Assembly: GCA_008638375.1 (NCBI GenBank)
Contig: CM018032.1
Span: 32,614,751 to 32,678,750, forward strand
Direction of reading: 5' to 3'
DNA from: Nyssa sinensis
Taxonomy: Eukaryota; Streptophyta; Magnoliopsida; Cornales; Nyssaceae
Length of the DNA stretch: 64,000 nucleotides
Position numbers and translations under genes: made by a program. The notes beneath the pieces were generated by a model. That model ran no database searches. It was given only the letters and a program-made list of their open reading frames with translations, and was not told where the DNA came from. This document shows positions 11,033 to 24,509 of the stretch, piece after piece (the stretch's first letter is position 1; each line of letters opens with the position of its first letter).

Positions 11033-14015
11033 CCAGCGACTGTGGCCAAAAAAATGGTAATTTTGTCATTTTTGCCCCGGACCCTATCATGGTCCTCAGA
11101 ACGTCCCATATATCTCATGTATAAATTTGTAAGTCCCTTGGACTTCATTTGGTATCTACTTTAGACCGTCGGGACACATCGGTCATTTCTCGTTTTACGC
11201 GTTGACAGTTCCGGAGTCTTACTTAGCCCTTCAGTGTTCATAATTATACTTACGATAATTTATCAGATCAGATTGACCTTTATCTTGCACTCACAGTGCT
11301 CAGGGGTATTTTGGTCATTTTACGTTTTGTAAGATTCTGACCTCGGTTCGTCATTTATTCGGGTATACAGTTTCACCAGTGTTCGGGTTTCTATCGATAT
11401 CAGTTTCGTCCCAATCGGACTTCATTTGGGCTTCGTACAGTATCAGGGGTAATTTGGTAATTTCACGTGTCATTTTTTTTTCGGCACGTCAGTTCATAAA
11501 ATGGACCTCACCATTGGGTCCAGAGTGTCCGACATAATTAAGTTGGACTATCTGTTATGTTTAATTGACCCTGAGAATCATTAGGGGCAGTATGGTCATT
11601 TACACTTTATGTGTCTGTATTTTTCGGGACTCCAGTTCGTTAAACGGACCTCACCGTTGAGTTCAGAATGCCCGACATAGTCAAAATAGACTGTCTTTTA
11701 TTTTTATTTGGGTCTGGTGCCATCAGGGGCAGTACAGTAATTTATCACTTACAGGTCTGTATTTTTCGGTACTGTATTTCCCAATTTGGACTGCACCATT
11801 GAGTCCAGAATGCTTGAAATAGTGAAAATACACTATTTATTTAATTTATTTGGACTCCGTTTGACATATTTAATGTCCAGGGGTAAAATCGTAATTTTAC
11901 CAATTTAATAAAATAATAAAATAATTATTTTATTATTTTATTAATTTAGCAGGGGCTTAAATGTATAATTTTCAACAGTCTGGGCCACTGTGCAATTCTG
12001 TCAAACAGTAGGGGTGGATCCGTAATTTCCAGAAATCATTTGGGGGTTAAAAAGTAAATTCAGTAAATTAAGGTTCAAACCAAACGGTTCAGGGGTCAAC
12101 TGGCTGAACCGGTCCAAAATTCAGAAAGCCAACCGGTTCACTGTCTTCAGGAAAACCGGGATAACATGTCCCAGTTATCCTGATTTGGGCCTTATCCGTG
12201 ATCAGGTTAACTTAGAACCCTGATTTTAATTTATTATCCGAGGAGCCAAACGGTCGGAGTTCAATTTAATTTTTAAACAGAAAACCCTAAACGGTGCCGT
12301 TCCACTAAAGCAGTGGCACGCCCGTAGACCGACACGTGTCTGGGTCGACACGCGAGTCGACCGAGTCGACTCTGTCTTCCCCATCGTGCAGGGCATTGTT
12401 GCCCTGGTTGCAGTCATCAAGTTTTTCCAATTTCGTGGGTTTTCGAAGGCTGTTTTCAACTGATTTTGGTTCCCAACTGTTCCTAGAGTCTAGACCAACA
12501 ACTTGGCATCGATTTTGAGCTTCGAACCCATGCGTGGAGCTTTGTATAACCGATTATCATGCAGGTTTTCAGTTCGGTCGTGGGGCCTTATTTCTCAACC
12601 AAATCTCACAAGGTTTGGTTCTTTGTGACCGTATGTCCATGGGGATCAACATCCTATTTAGCAATTTCAGTTTAGAGGCCTATTTTCGAGTTTGGGTTCC
12701 ATGGCCGAGACCTATAGGTTCGGTTTTGAGGGTCCAAATCAATGCTCTAGGGTCGCGGGTTGGTATTTTTGGAATCCTTGTGACCTCTAGATTAGGTCTT
12801 GACCGACCAAATTCAGTTTAGCTCGGGTCAAATCAGACCCAGTTTCGGAGGTGGTCATTCATGGTTGCCGATGTACAGTTTTGGGTCTCAAGCCCTATTC
12901 GACCCCTTTCAGTTAGTTCATGACAGTTCCAAGCCTCATAGTAGTGCATATTTACAATTTATATGGCTTAAAAATATCAGGAACAGATCCAAAATGTAAA
13001 CAGGAAATTTTAGAGTAGTTTTAATGTCTTACCTTCCGAGGAGTGGCCCTCATTTCCTCATCCATGGCTCAGTTGTGGTTCCTGTGCATGTTGCACCAGT
13101 GCAGTCGTGTGTTGCTTAACCCTCAGTTCTCTTTGGTGCATCCCTTTCCAACGGATGACATGCACACACCCACCATGGGCAGTTTATACATACACTTGCA
13201 GGCAGCCTCCTCTCACTAACAGATTACATGCACTCTCTAAGTCTCTAACAGGCCAGCCCCTCTATAACAGTTCAGATCTTTTTTTTTTTTTTTGTGTTAC
13301 AACAGCCCCCCCAAGATGTGTACACACACACATATATATATATATATTCCTTCTTATACATATACATCTTTATATATAAATGAATATATCAGAGATCAAT
13401 GGGATTTAGGGCTGATGGGAGTTGATGTAATCCATCATATGGGGTTTGCATGTAACCTCATTGGTCCAATTTGAGGTGGGGCTTGGTTAACTTAGAGATA
13501 TATACAATTGAGTTGTATATATATGCACAAAGTAATGGTAGCCCAGTTGGTAAACTTTTTGAGAAAAATTCATTCCCTCTCAAAGGTCAAGGGTTCAATT
13601 CCCTTGGCCTCCCATTTGGCCCCTTTTTCACCATTTTTGGTTAAGGCCACGTTTGGCTGCGTAGTAATTCAGTTTCAGTGTTTGCTACATAACTTTCATT
13701 CCGTAGCTTCTTTTTCGACGCGGTTTCTTCCGAGAGTTTCATATTTCAGTTATCTACAGTGTCAGAGGTTCCGTGTCATTTATTAATCATTCAGGATTTC
13801 TCGGGTTAGCTAATTCGGGTTCCGTTAGTATTAAAACGGTGTTATTTCACCGAATTAATCAGTAATTTGGGTTCGGGTAAGGTACCCTTCCCTCCAGACA
13901 TTTTCTTTATTTAATCAGTCTATGGCTATCGTCGGGATCATGATTAATTCCCTAAATCATTCTGTAAGTCGGTATTAATTAATAATTATTAATTTCACGG
14001 GATCGGGGTGTTACA
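11033..14015 (-). mobile_element. Partial family-C LTR (C1)
   Basis: From about 11050 this matches C2 from about 27550 to its end, and it ends in GGGGTGTTACA, the reverse of an LTR start TGTAACACCCC. Only the LTR 5' half is present. The remainder is probably beyond the left edge, which would mean A1 inserted into C1. The first 15 bases (11033-11047) do not match C2. It holds the donor-like AAG|GTAAGA (minus strand, 13034) and a tRNA-like segment. Confidence 0.8.
13536..13610 (+). repeat. tRNA-like (pol III A/B box) segment in C1
   Basis: An A-box-like TGGTAGCCCAGTTGG (13536-13550) and a B-box GGTTCAATTCC (13592-13602) stand about 42 bp apart, as in tRNAs and tRNA-derived SINEs. The segment lies about 400-480 bp from the LTR start and is antisense to LTR transcription. 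No complete tRNA fold is evident. Equivalents are in C2 (30057-30125), C4 (60500-60567), C3 (reverse, 38805-38875), G (reverse, 33001-33065) and F (31210-31295, degenerate). Confidence 0.55.
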
Positions 14016-15237
14016 ATTGATTTCTAAGACTCTAAGGAAACCCTTGAACTAACTTTTAACTTCAAATAACCCAATCTTTTCGAGACCCAACTGAATTTTC
14101 CGACCACTGCTCCATTTCAACCCAACTTAAATTTTCATCTGTTTTGCATCTTTTTATGGTTTATTTGAAGCTAACATCATCCCAGAACATATTTTAAACA
14201 TTATACATCATTTAAAATTAAGTTTAAAGCATAAAATTATAAAAACCCGAATTATCATAAGACCTTCAACTTAATTTTTCTACTTGGTTTTTCAACCATT
14301 TTAAGTGATTCTTTTTGCATTAAGTTTTAATTTTCATACCTTACAAGATCCTATCAATAAAACTCAACTTCATGCTTTGAAGTCAGAAATCAAAATCTTG
14401 ACAAGCTCATCTATATTTTTGGATTTCTGCTCCTAGTGACCTTCAGAACCCTTTTTGCTTCTGTTCCCAAATCTTTGATAAAAATCCTCCCAATTTCAGT
14501 TTCTTGCTTGCCTCAGTTGTCTTTAATTTTCTTTCGACTCACACCCGTATATATATACATATAATCACAACACCCACCGCGTCTTTCTCTCTCTACCTTA
14601 TTCTCTCTCTCTACTATCCCTTTCTTCACGACAGACCTACACACACTCAGCACCCTACCTACTTTGTACACTTACACACTCCACCTCCTGCACACACACA
14701 TTCATATGCAATATATATATATATATATATATTATATTTAAAACACACACACACACTGTACATCCGACACACACACAACACATATGCACACACAGCATGC
14801 TCTCTGTCCTTTCTTTCCTTATTTTTCTTTTATATATTTTTTTTATACCCACATACATATTCTTACTACATATACAAACATTATACTTCATACATATACG
14901 TATATAATACACATATTATACATGTCTATATTTCTGTATACATACGTATACACTGGGTTTCGAGCACGCACACATACACTAATATCTCGGGACCTAGGCT
15001 TATATGCGTACGCATGCTTGCATAGAAATGCGTGCGTACATGCATCACGAGGCATAGTCCTAGGTTGCTCGGGTGTCGCTCGGCACTGACTGTATAAAAT
15101 AAATCGTTCACACTCCAAATCATTCAGTCTATAAAATATCCCGACATAGAGCCCTAACAACTCGGGTTACCTGGGTACTACACAACTCAGTCGGTCTACC
15201 TCGATCTACGTGCCATGTCCTGGTTTAGGGTACTACA
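14016..15237 (-). mobile_element. LTR fragment H
   Basis: It ends AGGGTACTACA, the reverse of a TGTAGTACCC LTR start. It holds the reversed series typical of these LTRs: an AT-rich body, a CT-rich leader (14580-14640), then CA/TA microsatellites (about 14640-14960). C1 abuts it on the left, so C1 may have inserted into it. The open frames in the CA/TA tract are simple-sequence artefacts. Confidence 0.6.
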
Positions 15238-15416
15238 GTCCTATTAACAAAACGAAAAATTTATCCTCAATTTTTCAGGTCTCTACATATACAATATCAA
15301 CACATGCCCCAAGGGCCAAAACACTTCGAGTTCTTTCTTTCACTAAGACATCACCAAATCTCATATGGCCGGAGCGTCATCTGAAATATGGTATCCCACG
15401 AATGGGTCAGCTCAAC

Positions 15417-18400
15417 TGTCACATCCCGCACCCCACCCTACTCGGATACTGAAGATGTGATGCCAGTTAGCCACCTTGCCAGTCTCCAACCAACAATGCG
15501 ACCAACCAAAGGCCATCTTCTGAACCTTACAATGAATTACATTCCAAATGTAGGGTCAGAACAGCGGAAATTAAAACCTTTTTATCTTGGGAATGCAACT
15601 CAACTATATACCTCATAATCATGTACCACAGAGCAAATCTATAATCAGACAGCTAATAACACTAACCACAGGGCACATCTATAACAGATATATAACACAA
15701 AGCATATCAAATTCCTCCAGAGTACCATTACCATGAGCCATGTCCCTACACATCTATTACATATGAATAAAGTCATTTATATCATTACACTCACCTGAAT
15801 AGTCAGAATCAATCTATTAGAACCCAAGTCTCCACATATTATTGCTATCAGATTCTCACTTGGGAATGCCTCTCAGCCTCCTAGTATCATCTCCTTGTGC
15901 CTTCTAATCCGATGGAGATACAACCTGAAAAATGTTAAATAAATGGAATGAGCTTCAACAAGCTCAGTGAGTAACATAGGTTCCTGCCATGGGTTTCAAA
16001 ACCAGTTCTTATATATATATGCATGCTCAAATGTAACTCAGATAGAACAATGCAGCTCAAGTAGAACAGATACAACTCAAATAGAACGGATACAGCTCAA
16101 TAGAACGTATACAACTCAAATAGAATGGATACAGCTCAAAGTGCCTGAACCTTCCCCAGGCGATGTGGGATGGCATTACTTCCCATCCACCCCCTCACAA
16201 GGAGGGCCTCATATCGCACACCTCCGGCTGAGGTCGGTATCAGAGCGGAACTGATACAGCTCAAATAGAATGTATACAACTCAAATAGAATCGATACAGC
16301 TCAAAGTGCCTGAACCTTCCCCAGGCGATGTAGGATGGCATTACTTCCCATCCACCCCCTCACATGGAGGGCCTCATATCGCACACCTCCGGCTGAGATC
16401 AGTATCAGAGCGGAACTGATACAGCTCAAATAGAACGTATACAACTCAAATAGAATGGATACAGCTCAAAGTGCCTGAACCTTCCCCAGGCGATGTGGGA
16501 TGGCATTACTTCCCATCCACCCCCTCACATGGAGGGCCTCATATCGCACACCTCCTGCTGAGGTCGGTATTAGAGCGGAACAGACAGGATTGAGCGGATG
16601 TTGAGTTCTGGGCGTCCCACAGAGCCAGCCATCCATCCATTGATATACTCAATCCCGAGGGGCCCAAGACTCAACATGACAAGATAAACACAAATCAGAC
16701 TCCAACAGCGTAGACAAGTTAAAACAATAGACTCCAACAAAATCAGAACATGAGATATCAAGAAGCAGGATAGAATCATGCCAGATGTAGTACAATACAA
16801 GGAATATGCATGAAAGCAAGTGCATTAAAACAATGCAGTGTATAAAACAGTTCAGCATATAAAGCAGTATAGTATACAAGTTTAGGTAGTACAGAAAATA
16901 TACACCAAGTCAGGAGTCCGAGTTACTCACCTGAATATTACGCTTATCTCCATTCACAACCAATCTTTGGAGAATTTGCAGTCAAGCGTGAACCAAATTC
17001 TCGTGCATCCAGAGTTTAAGGTTGATCTTCGGTCCACGGTTCAGCAGTTGAAAAAAATACACCAACAGGTTGATCGAGTCGGCCAGCCATTTTAAATCCA
17101 GTTTCATCAGCTTCTTCAGTCTTTTTCCCCCAAAACCGCAGCATCCAACACTTCAAATCCTCATCCATTTCCACAAACTTCCTACACATATACCACCTTG
17201 AGTTCCACAGGTGAATCAGTAACCAAATAAACCTCAACCATACCTCCTTGGCCAGATCCCAATTAGCCACAACGACACATCTTGAAACAGAGGCTCCCTT
17301 TCAAATTTACAACGTGAAAACTAAGAGAGAATTCCCACACTCCGAAGTGGTTTTCTCTTCATCACACCTAACCCAAATGGTAGGAAATTGCCTCCAATTT
17401 CCATCACCCAACCTCAATTAGACCACTGTATAACTTTCAATCCAGCCGATACTGTCGCTGCAATTTCCTTCCTCCCAATCCAATCAAACCGACACTGTCA
17501 CGCTCCCCTAATTTCAGCGCCACTACACTCTTCTCACCAACAAAACAGACAATAACAGCAACGCTAATTTACATGGAAATCCCAAATTCTGAATTCAAAC
17601 TCTAGCTTCCCTTTCCTTCATTTTTTCTCAGCAACCAAAATGGAAAAGAAGAGATAGGGACAAACCTGTCCGCCATGAGACCCTGTTTTCCACTCCCTGG
17701 AACGTTGTTGCTGCTGCTATCAATTGCACCACCACAAGTCCAAAACGATTAGCTTCCTTTGTTATCGAATTTTCCTGTCATGTACAGATTTCCCCTTTAC
17801 CAATACACGGCTGCAATTCACTGCACCGCTACACCAACTTTAGTCGCAACCTGCTGAATTTGATTCCCTTCATCAGCCAGGTGTGATCGATTCTCATAAC
17901 CATAATCCTAGACTTCCACTCACCACAATCTCCTCCTCCAATTTCTTTTTTGCAAATTGAGATACACACGTACACATATATACCGATATCCCTTTGCTTC
18001 TCAGAGCCGTTTTCGGTACAAAGAAGAACCAACAAATGCTACTGCATTCTCTACAATTTCCCTGCATTGCTTGCGGAAGCACTGTCATCCATCCCACAAT
18101 CAATCCAACATGATCCCCCTAATTTTCTGCAGAGATATCGCTCGCTCCTGCTTCGACTGCACCTTCGCCTATTTCTCTCGAACGGTTGCCGTCTCAGCTC
18201 TCTACACTTCCACCGTTACTCCTGCACGGCTTACACACTCACTGTATGTGTATATATATATATATATATATATTGCATGCCCTGTTCTCACCGACTTCCT
18301 CTCTTTCTCCATTTTCTCCCTTTTTCTCAAGATATCTAGAAGCTTCACGATTTGCCCCTTTTGTTAAGTGCTTCGGATGAAGCTGAAAGCTTCTCTCTCT

Positions 18401-18807
18401 TTCTATTTTATTTGGCATATACATATTCTAGCACCTTCCAGATTTTTCATTATATATATAAACCTCATTTTGCCGCCCTTTTTTTCACACACTTCCAGTA
18501 GCTTCTTTGAAGCTTTAATATATAATATATTTTTATATATTGTCTATTATATATTTTATGTGACAAATATATTATATATTATATTTTACTGCCTTTGGGT
18601 CTCCACTAATTTATTTTATATTCATTTTATCTGCATAATTATTTTGCGGTATGGATTTAATATTTTATTCTTATAATTATTTATTCATATTGCCCCGTAT
18701 CGTCCATTTGGCATCAATTGACCGAGTCGTCTATTTCCCGGGTCTATATTATTTTTTTATTAAGTCGGTGTACACTCTAAGCCGTGTCGAATTTTTGGGG
18801 TATTACA
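15417..18807 (-). mobile_element. Solo LTR D, inserted in E1
   Basis: The 3391-bp LTR reads TGTCACATCCCGCACC ... GGGGTATTACA on the plus strand and is flanked by TCAAC duplications (15412-15416 and 18808-18812). E2 shows the unoccupied site at 33572-33576. On the minus strand a donor AG|GTGAGTAAC (G at 16930) and an acceptor TTTAACATTTTTCAG (ending at 15925) define a predicted 1006-bp intron holding the 165-bp repeats. No interior remains. Confidence 0.93.
16082..16586 (-). repeat. 165-bp tandem repeat, about three copies, in LTR D
   Basis: The landmark GTGCCTGAACC occurs at 16141, 16306 and 16471, exactly 165 bp apart. Each unit has a GC-rich half (CCCCAGGCGATG ... CTCCGGCTGAGG) and a short-repeat half of about 22-bp 'tacagctcaaatagaa' units that extends left to about 16025. 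The array lies wholly within the predicted intron of D. Confidence 0.9.
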
Positions 18808-21239
18808 TCAACTGTTGGTATAATATAATGTTAATGCAAGAAACAAAATTAAGGCGTGGCATGTGTAAGTGTACATTTATATCTATATGTCAGCCAGCAT
18901 CATCAATGCAGTACATGAACAGTATGCGTGACACACCCATGCAAACTCCATGCCACACCCATGTCTCGCTTTACGATCCTTCCCCAATGGCCTGCAAATA
19001 CCATAGTATGTCTCGCTTCACGGTCCGGACCCCGTTTGGCTTGCTAGTACCAATGGCCGATTTTGGGTTTTTCACCACAAGATCTACACCCTCATAATGT
19101 ACAGCACCACGTGCTCAACTCACACCATGTTCCAAGGAATCAGACTATGCCAATATGCTATGATTCCACTATATCATGATATAATCTTAATAAAGCATCT
19201 TATCCACACACGAAGCATGCTTTAGACAATATATTACACAATAACATTCCAATCACAAAGTCCCTTGATCAAGGGTACATGCCATACATAGTCCATTTAA
19301 ACACAATGACTTAAGTCACATACCTCATAATCTCAACAATTCTCGAAAATGTAACTCGCACATTATGCTAACACATGGAATATACATGTAGTCATGATCC
19401 ACATCCATCACTTAACCAAACTTTCAAAAAGATAACGAGAAACACATAAGCGTATAAGCAATCAAACAAATATGTGAATTATCAAGTCAACATGGCAATT
19501 ACTCTTAAACTTAATCCTATTTCTTACTTAGCATAATATATCATACCTGATGGGTTTGTCTCAACCCAAGGAGTCGTACTCATAGCGTAGCGGAACTAAC
19601 AGTAAGGATGCAGAAGGTTAGACCACTTTCTCTTTGCCTTTCAGTGTCCCTAAAATCATGAAGTATAACTCAGTTCATTTGCTACTTGAATTATGCTATT
19701 CATCAAATTTTATGTCTTTATTTTATGAGTTTCTATTTTGCCAAAATAAACTCTACTATTGAGTCCCGAACGTCGAGCAAAGTTGGCTTAGGTTTTCGTG
19801 GAATTCAATTTGGGCATCCGAGCTAAAAAGGGCAAAACGGTCATTTTGCACTTTTACGGGTTCTTACATCCTGAGACCTCTTTTCACAAATCAGACTCCA
19901 CGGTTGAGTCCGGAATGGTTGAGATAATAAAATTTCACTATTTTTTTACTTAAATCGGAGTTCGTTTGACTATATTTTAACTTAGGGGCATTTTGGTAAT
20001 TTTTAATGTTATCACGGGTCTTTTATTTTTTGAAACCCCATCTCGTAAAATGGATCTCACCATTGGTCTCAGAATGGTCGAGATAGTTAAAATACACTAA
20101 TGACGTGTCCCATTTGGACTGCGGACCATTTTGCAATATTTAAATTAATATTTTATTCAGGGGGGTCAAACTTTAATTATTTAAAAGTCCTGGGGTCGAA
20201 TTGAGATTTCTCAAAGTTCTGGGTTAAATTAAGATTTCAAAATTCCTATCCCAAATCCGAATAGCCAAACAGTGGCTAAATCCCAAAACAGGAATATGAT
20301 ATCCCTATCCTCAATTTAATTCCAATTTTAATTTACTAACCCTGTAGCCAAACACCCCAAATCCCATTTTAAATTTAAAACATACGGCTGACATGTGTAG
20401 GGTGGGTCAGTTTTAACCTAACCCGAACTGACCTGAACCCTGAACAGTACTCCTTCTTCCCCGATTTTTCGGTAGGGTTCCGGCGAGGTTCCAGCGCCGG
20501 TGACTATTTTCGGACAATTTTTCACAGTTTAAAAAAGTAGTTTTCTTCCATTTTTCCCAAGGATCTCATATCCAAGCTCGGTTTTGGATTTGGATCACCA
20601 GATCTTCACGAATAAGGGTTCAAATAGCCACGACCGACTTTCCGACCAGCCATTGACTTCCATTTTTGTGACTTCTCAGTCACTGTTTACACTTCATTTT
20701 AATCCCAAATGTTTTTTGCAACTCATCCCCATGATTCCCCATCATCCATTGTGAGTTTTAAAGGATTAAAACTTGTAAACCCGATTATCCTCACTAACCT
20801 GTAACTCCCTTTTTCTCTCTTATTTTTGACCCATTTAAACTGATTCTTTTTGCATTTTAATCTACATTTCATGCTCTACGAAGCCCCATAAATCATACCA
20901 ATTAAAATGTTTTAAAATTTAAAAGCAGAACTGAACCACTTAACAAAATTCTCTAGGTTTTTCTAGTTAGTTCCTTGCTCCTCCTTTCTGTTTCAACCTT
21001 CGGGTCTCTCTATGGTCCTCTCGGCTCCTTCACAATGTCCACAGCTCCTCTACCACTTTTTCCTTTCTGATTTTTCTCTCTAACCGACACCCACACCCAT
21101 ATACACATAGGCATATACATCCTCTCACGCCACCCTTCTGTAGTAGCCCTACTGCTCTGACTTTTCCTTTTTTTTTTTCTTGACTTCTCTACTGTTCTAG
21201 CCACTCATTCCCTTCACAATGCAGCTTTGCATTAAATGC

Positions 21240-21535
21240 AAAGTTGACATTGTGTATTATATATGTATATTATATCACTCATGCACACACACACACACAG
21301 TAGTACACACACACACACACTGCCGCACACACCCTGACTTATATATATATATATATATACACATTTAAATGTATTAAATATACATGCATATATATATATA
21401 TACATATTTAGATATATTAAATACACATATATATATACATACATATAACATATATAGATAATATATATACACATGCATACATCCCACCACATACACTTAC
21501 ACACACATAATACACATTTTCATAAAAAAAAAAAA
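21240..21535. repeat. CA/TA microsatellite block and poly(A) run
   Basis: Long (CA)n and (TA)n tracts end in a run of A. In this LTR group such tracts lie next to the leader, near the LTR start. Confidence 0.9.
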
Positions 21536-21575
21536 AAAAATTTATTCCACTAAAAAAAATTTTCAAATCTTTACA

Positions 21576-21634
21576 AGCAGTGTCAGATCGGGTGCGCGAC
21601 ATGAGATCCGATAGGGTGGGTCTTGTGTCGTGAC
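21576..21634 (+). mobile_element. 3' end fragment of an A-type LTR
   Basis: The segment ending GGGTGGGTCTTGTGTCGTGACA resembles the last ~60 bp of the A LTR (compare 37840-37880). No primer-binding site follows, so it is a remnant. Confidence 0.5.
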
Positions 21635-22002
21635 AGTTGGTTTTCAAAGACTACCACACAGAGCAATCAGGAACTCGAGAACCTTAAATTAATTATAATT
21701 TACTGCCCGAAAGTGAATATAATGAATAAGAAATAAGCCTAAAGAAATATGGGTTATACGAAACAATCAGAACATTGAAGTAATGGTTCGAAATAAGATG
21801 TGAAAGGCATAACATTTCATGATCATGGATTTCAGGATTGACGGAAAGAATATTAAAGTACTAATCTAGCCTTAGTGAGACTATGACCTAGAAATTCAAA
21901 CATTATGTAAGAACTAGAAAGTCAGGTCCTTGACTTTCAAAACTACTACTGAATGGATTTGTAAAACTATAAAAGAAGATGAGTGCATTTAAAAAAATTC
22001 TT
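21635..22002. other. Unassigned spacer between E1 and F
   Basis: AT-rich sequence with no frame, LTR end, PBS or repeat that I can match within the window. It may be retroelement interior or older host sequence. Confidence 0.3.
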
Positions 22003-24410
22003 TATCACGACCCCCAAAACCCACCCTCGTACGAATCAAGGGAATTGCGACCAACCTGCCCCTTTCGGCCCGTGGGCCAAATGGCAGGCTCCACGTGAGC
22101 AACGATGCCGAACTACGGTGCGATGCGGCCAGGATTGGAAATTACGAAAGTGTGAAAAACTGTTTCTTTTTCTTTTACATTCCACACACCCACCCGGTAC
22201 CATCAATTCTTCTTCTTCTTCGAAGTGGTAAACAATTAACATACATTCAGAACATACTAAAATTTTTAAAGTTTTACATATTACATATCTGATTGCCCCT
22301 TGGGGCTTAAATACATAATTGTCCTAAAGTTACTACAACAAAATTTGACCCACTATGGTCCTAATACTTCCAAAGTTCTTGATCAAAATGGAGCTACCAG
22401 TCACCAATCCTCAAATTGGGCAAGGCTCCCATCCATCGTCATCACCTGAAAAATGTTAGGGGAATGGGGTGAGCTTTAACAAGCTCAGTGAGTAATTCTA
22501 GTACCTTGTCATGGGCTGGTAGTGGGTTAGTTTAAGAGAGACTTCATATGAACTTACACTACCAATTGTACATATACTTCAGATACAGAATATAAAAAGC
22601 TTCAAAACTTGTAACACGAAGCATTTAAGGCATTCGAGTAAAACAGGTATTTCACGTATGCAAGTACAAGAACTTCAAAAAGAACATGTAACACGAAGTA
22701 TTTAAAAGCATTTGAGTGAGGCATTAAATATGTAGTTGAAACTTGTAATATATGTAGGGTGACCTTTTGGTGGCCATGAATGTTTAAAACATTTAAACAG
22801 GATGCATAAAATCCTTTTCTTCATATGTGACCCCTTGTTATTTTAAAAATTGGGTCATTTCCCTGAAAACAAATACTTCTTCTTATAAATGGGGGTTTTA
22901 AAAACCTCATGCCATTTCTTGTGAAAACTTTGTTCATGTATTCATTATATGTCAATACGTTTAGAAATGGGGGATCAGATCTTACTACCATTTCTAAAAA
23001 TATTTCATCTTTTCACTTTGATTAGGTGGAAATCTGTTTCGAACCAGACTCCAGTTTTACTTCCCATGGAGATCTCATGCCTAGGGGATCAGATCCTACT
23101 ACCAGGCATTCTTCATGTCAATTGAGTTCCGAAGGAATCCCAATATTTCTCATGGTGCTTATGCACGATCATCTTGCTAAAACATGACTTCTTCAAGAAA
23201 TGTTTTTTATGAGCATTTAAAAAATGGCTTCTTCATTAAATACTTTTCAAAGAGCATCGAAATATGACTTCTTCAAATTAATACTTTTCATGAGCATTAA
23301 AAACATGATTTCTTCAAATGTATCATTTTTATGAGCGTTTGAAATATGACTTTTCAAATAGATGCTTTTCATGAATATAACAATATGACTTGTTTAAAAA
23401 GATGCTTTACATGAGTATTTAAACAGGAATATTTCAATAGAGTCTTCAACACTTGGAATACAACGATTATGACATTTAAAACATAAGCTTCAGAGTATTA
23501 AATCACGATGTACAACAGCATTTGAAACATAGCAAAACAAAGGAATTTATTTCTAGAAAGGCATTTAATAAAATTGACATTTTAACATAGACATGCTGGA
23601 ACATAATTTACACAAGGTCAGAAATATAACCAAGCTAACTTGCATGTCATAATAAAGTTTTCAAAAAAAGAAGTAATAATATTTAAAATAGGAGTCATAT
23701 AAATATGGAATTGAATTTAATGTACTTCAGAAATTGAACTTGTAATACTTCAGAAATTTTAGAACTTAATTTTTTCAGAATCCATGGAGATTAAAAAAAA
23801 AAACCTCCACTTCAAAGTATAGGATTACTCACCTTGATTCCCCGGGTTAGCGCTACTGGTGGGCTTTTCCTTTTCCTTTGTGATTTTTAAAAATCAAATT
23901 GATCAAGACTTCAATTAATTCCTCATTTACTTCAAATTATCCTTAAATTGATGCTCTTCATTTCATCTTAGACCCATCGTATCCTAATACCCTAGGATTG
24001 ATCTTATTCCTTTTTTAACCGGCCTACTTATAGTAATTTGAATAAATTTTATTTTTTACGTGAATTATTTTTTCGTACTTATTTTGGTATTATGGACCTC
24101 ACCGTTGGGTCTGGAACGTTGAAGAAAGTTAATTTAGACCCTTTCGGCTTTTTATTTGGCTTCGGGCATATCAGGGGAAATTTGGTAATTTATACTTTAA
24201 CGTGTCTTAATTTTTCAGAGTCCCATCTCGTAAAATAGACCCTGCCATTGGGTCCAAAATGTCCAAAATAGTCAAAATACACTATTTACTTATTTATTTT
24301 GGACATCAAAATATTTTACCATTATTAAATTAATTAAATAATTTGATTTAATTAATTATAGAATTATATATATATATATTATATATTATTTATGTTAAAC
24401 TTTTAAACAT

Positions 24411-24509
24411 GAGCAGTAGTGGCTCAGTGGTAGCACATGGGCGCTTTGAGTCTTGGCTTGTAATGGTTGCTTGTTCGAACCTTAGGGGGCGCAACCCCAA
24501 TTTTTTTTT
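24411..24509 (+). repeat. tRNA-derived SINE-like sequence in LTR F
   Basis: An A box TGGCTCAGTGG (24420-24430) and a B box GTTCGAACC (24473-24481) have tRNA spacing, and the segment ends in a run of T, as many plant SINEs do. It is better preserved than the tRNA-like segments in family C. I could not define target duplications. Confidence 0.6.

Larger units (their letters stand above)
15238..21575 (-). mobile_element. LTR E1, interrupted by solo LTR D
   Basis: The E sequence lies at 15238-15416 and 18808 to about 21575. It shares long stretches with E2 (33271-33883), for example around 15400/18810 and 33560. Further in it carries the reverse of the A/B LTR modules (about 19680-20100, 'tattcatcaaattttatg' and GAGTCC repeats). 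It then shows a CT-rich leader and a large CA/TA microsatellite (21240-21530). Both ends are unclear: H abuts it on the left and a fragment of another LTR on the right. No protein-coding frame is seen. Confidence 0.65.

Noticed and set aside
13536..13610. Functional tRNA gene
   Set aside because: A and B boxes are present, but no acceptor stem, anticodon arm or consistent cloverleaf can be formed by eye.
14504..15025. 173-codon frame in the CA/TA/CT tract
   Set aside because: It consists of Ile, Tyr, Thr and His from microsatellite codons. No domain is seen and there is no counterpart in related LTRs.
16082..16586. Regular repeats that could suggest a CRISPR array
   Set aside because: Units are direct tandem copies with no variable spacers, in a plant LTR, and there are no cas genes. 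The same holds for the hairpin arrays and for 56400-56960.
21635..22002. Possible host gene exon between E1 and F
   Set aside because: There is no open frame of useful length, no codon bias and no clear splice sites, only AT-rich sequence.
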